A stretch of 64,000 nucleotides of DNA from assembly GCA_006937955.1 (NCBI GenBank), contig SSNP01000139.1, positions 683,188 through 747,187 of the forward strand, written 5' to 3'. This stretch comes from Pachypanchax playfairii (lineage: Eukaryota > Chordata > Actinopteri > Cyprinodontiformes > Aplocheilidae). Positions 59,536-64,000 of the stretch are shown piece after piece. The notes below the pieces were generated by a model. It ran no database searches. It saw only the letters and a program-made list of their open reading frames with translations, and was not told where the DNA came from. The translations under genes and the position numbers were made by a program. Within the stretch, counting starts at the first letter, position 1, and the number at the start of each line of letters is the position of its first letter.

Positions 59536-60705
59536 TTTAGGTATGCCAAGGAGGAGAGACATCAGCAGTGACCTTAAAGAAGCATCTTCTGCTACCCATC
59601 AATCTAAAAGGAGTTATAAGGTCATTTTCAAGCCATTTGAACTCCATCAATCTACAGACTATTCACAAGTGGAAAACATTTAAAACAGTTGTCAATCTTC
59701 CAGGACTGGAGTTGTTCCAGCAAATTCACCCCAAGGTGAATCCAAGAACTCTATCTCAGACTCTACAGGCCTCAGTTAGCAAGTTAGTTAAACCCTTATA
59801 ATGGCTTATCAATTGCCATACACCTGATCTAAACTCGTTTTCTGGGTCAAAAGGACCCGAAGACAATGCAAAGGTCCCAGTTCATGACAGTACAGTTAGG
59901 AAAAGGCAGGACAAGTATGGCTGGTTTGGAAGGGTTGCAGGGTAAACCCTCTGATCTCTAAAAAGCACAAATTAGTTTTGCAAAGTTGCATCTGAGTGAA
60001 GCACTAGATTTCTGGTCTTGAACAGATTAGATCAGAAATAGTTTGCTCATAGAACACGGTGCATGCAAAAACCAAATACAGTATATCAACACAAACACCA
60101 CATGATTCAAACAAACAAGAAAAAAAAAACTAGAAACTAGAAACTAGACCTCCACCAAACACCTCAGTTCACCCCATACTGTGATTTACAATAAAATTAA
60201 CCTGTATTTTTGAACAAGCACCTGGAGTAATTATTTTGGTATTACATGCAGACATGTTAAAAACAGCCCTATATCACAATGGTGAAGAATCCTTAAAAAC
60301 CTTCCTGGGTCCAGAAGGTGATCTGGATCCCCGTCCAAACAGTACATCCTGGTGGATGTAATAAGCACCTCATATCAACCGTAAGCACGGTGGTGGAAGG
60401 GTGATGATTTGGGTTTCTTCTTGGATGCAAGCACAATGCACTGACTGGGTCAACCAGGAACTCCCCCAAATACCAAAGTATTCTAGTGTCAAATGTGGAG
60501 CCATCTGTCTGTCAGCTAAAACTAAGTTCAAACATGGTCATGTAACAGAACAATGATTCCAAACATATTAGCAAACAACAGAAAGGCTGAAATAGAAAAG
60601 AAGTGAGATTCTGTAACAGCCCAGTTAATGTACAGACCTCAACCTGATTGAAATGCTATAGAGGAAAACTGTGCAGAAGCAAACCTCAGTAAATTAAATG
60701 TAAAG
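59536..60705 (+). pseudogene. Tc1-like transposase gene, full-length relic with insertion
   Basis: Traces of a complete Tc1 transposase in order. MPRRRDISSDLKEASSATHQ (from 59542) is the first helix-turn-helix. IHKWKTFKTVVNLPG (59667-59710) is the linker and GRPSKFTPR-type hook region, followed by the second HTH (SQTLQASVS, 59755-59785). After 59900 come KYGWFGRV-type sequence and FAKLHL, then the core: PNTVYQHKH (60070-60100), HGGGRVMIW (60385-60410), the NRTMIP segment corresponding to QQDNDPKH (60548-60570), and DLNLIEML near the catalytic Glu (60640-60655). Numerous stops and frameshifts. A roughly 250-bp foreign block (60103-60350) splits the core. Confidence 0.72.
60103..60350. repeat. 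Insertion inside the Tc1 relic
   Basis: The Tc1 sequence breaks at ACAAACACCACAT and resumes at ACCTCATATCAACCGTAAGC. The intervening block starts with (ACTAGAA)3-like repeats at 60130-60150 and contains ATGGTGAAGAATCCTTAAAA and GGTGATCTGGATCCCCGTCC, words of a dispersed teleost repeat. The repeated ACC(A/T)CAT at the break could be a target duplication. Confidence 0.45.
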
Positions 60706-61483
60706 AAACGTTAACCAATATTGAAGACAAAAAATAAGAAATGTAAAGTTTCTTAGTTTGTGTACTCTTTAGAATATTATAATATATCCTGAATATGTTA
60801 GATTGTTTCATTTTTCAGAATTAAGGGTTCTGCTTAAAAGCCCATGTTTGGCTGTAGGATAGTGCATGATGGGTGGAAACTTTTGCATGATTAGCTACAA
60901 TAATGTAGACAAGCTAATACATATACAGTGGCCTGAATTCACAAAAGCATTACATATCCTTTGCAAGTGCAAATGATGGTTTTCCACTTTCGTCTAATTC
61001 AAGAAGCCCACACAAAGGAACATTTGTGCCTCTGTGTTGCCAAGCAGACAGCATTTCTTTGCTCTGGTGCAGTTTTCCCACATTTAAATGAGACATTATT
61101 CATGTATTTATACTATTCTTTAAATTTGTATTTTAGTTTAATAAGTGACAATGAAAAGTTGCTGTGCTCATCTGGAAAGCGCAACATGTTTGCTATTTAT
61201 TTAGAAATGTTATTCTGAATCTGATTTCTTCCTGTTACAGTAACATGTTGTTCATGTGGTTTTAATGAATGCATCTCATCCATTAAGACTCATAGTGAGC
61301 AAGCATTTCTTTCATTATCTCTGTTCCTTTTTTCCTGCTCTTTTTGGAAAAAAACAAACAAAAAAACAACATCTTTAGATTGTGCTGCTGGAACATCTGG
61401 GATCTGGTGCTAAAAGAGTGCAAAATACTCACACCTGCTTCCTTTGGAAATTTGATGCTGGGAGGAAGCAGGTAGTAGGGATG
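60706..61483. other. ntrk3 intron 1, nothing recognised
   Basis: No gene or repeat end recognised. Confidence 0.4.
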
Positions 61484-61825
61484 TGCTGATTGATACTGAA
61501 GTATCGATACCTCTAATTCCAGCCTTTTTTGTTTTAAAATCAATTATCTTATTAAAATATCAATATTTTAATAATTTGAAGTCAATATGTAGTTTGTCAT
61601 TAATGGGAAAATTGTGTAAATCATGCTCAGTTGGTCAGATCTATGTCTTCTTCTGCCAAGCAAAGTTCATGATAGGTACAGTATAAATACAGAAGGACGC
61701 TGCTCGGCGTGGCGTGCTCTCTCCTGTTGCTGCAGTGCATGTTCAGTCAACTTCAGTTAACCATGGCAGAACACAAACAAGACATTTGGAGTTACTTTAA
61801 TGCCACAAAGTGTGTGTTAACATAA
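61484..61825 (+). mobile_element. hAT-like element, left end with promoter and start of BED transposase
   Basis: Begins TAGGGATGTGCTGATTGATA, related to the terminus at 39315. A TATAAATAC box at 61682-61690 precedes an ATG at 61763 in good context (AACCATGG). The frame MAEHKQDIWSYFNATKCVL then stops, matching the opening of a BED-type hAT transposase (DIWxxF). The right part was lost to the LINE insertion that begins near 61840. Confidence 0.55.
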
Positions 61826-61839
61826 TGCATATAGTGAGT

Positions 61840-62740
61840 TTTACCAGTATTCAGTATGGCAATAACAGAAGGGAAGAAACTGTTACTGTGACAGGAAGTC
61901 CTGGTCCTGATGGACCGAAGCCTTCTACCAGAGGGGAAAGTCTCAAAGGTTTTCTGTTTGGGATGAGAGGAATTGGCTACAATCTTTCCTGCAGGCTTCG
62001 GAGTCCTGGAAGTGTACAGGTCCTGGAAGTGTACAGGTCCTGGATGTGTACAGGTACTGGAAGTGTACAGGTCCTGGAAGTGTACAGGTCCTGGATGTGT
62101 ACAGGTACTGGAAGTGTACAGGTCCTGGATGTGTACAGGTACTGGAAGTGTACAGGTACTGGAAGTGTACAGGTCCTGGAAGTGTACAGGTCCTGGATGT
62201 GTACAGGCCCTGGATGTGTACAGGTCCTGGAAGTGTACAGGTCCTGGATGTGTACAGACCCTGGATGTGTACAGGTCCTGGAAGTGTACAGGTCCTGGAT
62301 GTGTACAGGTCCTGGAAGTGTACAGGTCCTTGAGGGAATGAAGGTTGCAGCCAATCACCTTCTAAGCAGAGTGAATGATACGCTGCAGTCGGTCCTTGTC
62401 CTTGGCTTAAAATAAAGTGAACTAGATGGTGATGGAGGAGGTGAGGATGGAGTCGATGATGAAGGTGTAGAAATACACCATCATTGATGTCGGGAGGTTA
62501 AACGTCTTCAGTTGTCACAGGAAGTCCATCCTCTGGTGAGAGAGCTGATGTACATTTCTCCTAAAGGTCCTGAGAGATGATTGAACCCAGGAAGTGGAAG
62601 TGTCCACTGAGCACTATCTGAGGAGGATGGAGGCAGGCCAGGATTAGTTCTCTCTGAAGTCCATGGGGGGTGTTGTAAGTGTTGGGTCTGGGTTGCAGGG
62701 TGGTGTTGAGGGGGATGGTGACTTGTCCAGGCTAAGGTTT
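61840..62740 (-). pseudogene. LINE ORF2 C-terminus, reverse oriented, with minisatellite expansion
   Basis: On the minus strand the frame ends FPSGRRLRSIRTRTS followed by NSFFPSVIAILN, the end of ORF2 in the same LINE type as at 3186-3570. Further upstream in the LINE (62400-62740, plus-strand words GATGGTGATGGAGGAGGTGA, GATGGAGTCGATGATGAAGG, GAAGTCCATGGGGGGTG) are the thumb and post-RT regions, in broken frames. The catalytic RT core is absent. A 17-bp unit within the gene has expanded to 19 copies and destroyed the frame. Confidence 0.7.
62004..62326. repeat. Minisatellite, 17 bp x 19 exact-length units
   Basis: Consensus TCCTGGAAGTGTACAGG. All 19 units are exactly 17 bp (323 bp in total). 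Variants: A>T at position 8 (GGATGTG) in eight units, TACTGG start in four units, CCCTGG start in two and one ACAGA ending. Because the unit has no stop in any frame and 17 is not a multiple of 3, both strands show long spurious open frames with a 17-residue period. Confidence 0.97.
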
Positions 62741-62904
62741 TAATTTCTGCCTGTATATAGAAATCAGATGGATCAGCATGTGATCTGAATGACCCAGTGC
62801 TGCATGAATGAAATGATATGCATTTCTTACTGTAGTGCAATAATGATCCAGAGTGTTTTCCTCTCCATTGGAGCATTTAATAAACTAGCAGTATTTAGGA
62901 ATTC
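62741..62904. other. Short spacer
   Basis: Nothing recognised. Confidence 0.4.
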
Positions 62905-63240
62905 ATGGCTGAGATTCCAAACCTTGCGCTGCAAGACGGATTCTCGCGAGATTTGGAGTTTTCCAAACCCCACGAAAATCCATCTTGTACCGCTCCATTG
63001 TCAACCGTCTATTTCGGTCAAAAAAAATGTTCAGACCAATCATGTCTTAACATTGTGCTTTGGGGTGGGTGTTCAGATAAGATTGGCAGCAAGTGCCCAG
63101 GCAGGCAAAGTAAAACAAACATGGCTGCTGGTGGATGTACTCATAAAAGCAGCTATCGAATCTGTTTTAGGACTAGAGATGATTTCTTTATTGAAAAATG
63201 ATCAAAGGTAAGAACTTTGATCATTTCTTGATGGTAAAGA
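62905..63240 (+). promoter_or_regulatory. Promoter-like block with ATG frame and hairpin splice donor
   Basis: Contains the palindrome TCTCGCGAGA (62942-62951), a promoter motif found at many CpG-type vertebrate promoters, a CCAATCATG at about 63035, and AAACATGGCTGC (63117-63128) resembling a YY1-type start-site element. The frame open from 62905 and again from ATG 63121 (MAAGGCTHKSSYRICFRTRD and six more residues) stops at 63199-63201, six bases before a consensus donor CAAAG|GTAAGA (63207/63208). The donor sits in the loop of a perfect 12-bp hairpin (arms 63196-63207 and 63215-63226). It may be the first exon of an unrecognised gene or part of a dispersed element; I recognise no protein. 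Confidence 0.4.
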
Positions 63241-64000
63241 TGTGTTTTGCTTTTCTTAGTGGTGACGATGTGTGTGTTTTACTATCGAATAGATTTGCAA
63301 GAACTTGATTTACTGTGATTGGCTAAAGACAAATCATCAAAGGTAGACACTTGCTGGCTCATCCTCCAATCAGATTAAAATATTACATCAGATGTCCCTC
63401 CCTTTTATAGACAAACGGAGCAGTTCCAGATGTATGTATGTCTCCGAATCGAGAAGAGGCGGGGCTACACATAGATCTGGCAGAGCCAGGTTATGAGATT
63501 CCTTGTTAGAGTTACCAAAACAATAATTAAGGAGTCCAGAAATATCCGGTTGACACACAGTGTAAAGTTGGCGAGTGTGCCCTGCTGAGATTTAAACATC
63601 AACCAGAATGAATGAAGAAAGTTTGCAGAGCAGTGTTGCTGACTCACAGTCACATCGTTATACCAGCTACTGTTAGTGTAGAAACATTTACCTTTACATT
63701 TCTAGTTGCCAGAGAGTTCCATGTGACGGTCTGCTCTCATCAGCTGAAAGCCTTCAAGCTGCAATGCAGAGTCCGGTGTAGATCCCCACAGCTGCGTTTC
63801 TGCGAAGCACAGTACAGAGGATGTAAAGAAGTCTCTCTTCTTTCCCACAAGTAGCTGAAGTTTGTCCAGTTTGTTGCACAGGCATTAGAGAAATGTTCCA
63901 GGCAGCAGAATGTGCACTCCACATCTGGGATGCAGGATCTTGCTAGCATGTTTGTCTCTCCTTCAGCATTTCACAGCATGAACAAAGGTGCGCTCACCTT
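63241..64000. other. Unassigned end of window
   Basis: 63480-64000 has a different texture (more GC, TGCAGAG-rich), and the minus-strand frame at 63740-63949 is Cys-rich, but I cannot assign either to a known element or gene. Confidence 0.35.

Noticed and set aside
61792..62415. Long overlapping open frames on both strands with a 17-residue period (TCTGPG / SRTCTHPG types), resembling repetitive secreted proteins
   Set aside because: They are produced by the stop-free 17-bp minisatellite inside a LINE; all frames of both strands are open for the same reason.

Overview
This is a stretch of a teleost fish nuclear chromosome. The evidence is one clear vertebrate coding exon of a Trk neurotrophin receptor (best match TrkC, ntrk3), a very dense load of fish-type transposable elements (several Tc1-like lineages, hAT, pogo-like, Harbinger-like, TTAA-target MITEs, a SCAN-type gypsy element, LINE tails, SINE-like repeats), AT-rich spacers and long GT microsatellites. 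There are no prokaryotic operons, CRISPR arrays, or rRNA or tRNA genes that I can support.

Layout. 1-35 kb is intergenic or far-upstream sequence. It holds, in order, a Tc1-like element cut by the window edge, a short interspersed repeat with perfect 12-bp target-site duplications, a pogo-like MITE, LINE 3' ends, two Harbinger-like derivatives (one still carrying a Myb/SANT-like reading frame), a second Tc1-like element, LINE reverse-transcriptase fragments, a GT-flanked repeat, and a decayed Gmr1-like gypsy element with a SCAN-type gag. 35.0-35.8 kb is the pyrimidine-rich 5' region and first coding exon of the Trk receptor on the plus strand. The rest of the window, about 28 kb, is most simply its first intron; no second exon was recognised. 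This intron contains hAT MITEs with visible 8-bp duplications, more TTAA MITEs, a three-level nest (SINE, then hAT, then MITE) at 55-57 kb, a decayed Tc1 gene at 59.5-60.7 kb, and a reverse-oriented LINE end containing an exact 19-unit, 17-bp minisatellite.

The most striking feature is a roughly 550-bp TTAA-flanked MITE family present ten times (six plus, four minus), about 5.6 kb or nearly 9 percent of the window. All ten copies keep an inverted CCAAT core and an ATG-AAG followed by a consensus GTAAGA splice donor. The family therefore looks like a mobile promoter plus first-exon cassette; this is inference, but it can be tested with transcript data. A second TTAA-target family occurs twice.

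Only the ntrk3 exon looks like a functional host coding sequence. All recognisable transposase, gag and reverse-transcriptase frames carry frameshifts, stops or large deletions. Family assignments of repeats rest on remembered sequence features and visible ends and duplications, not on a database search.
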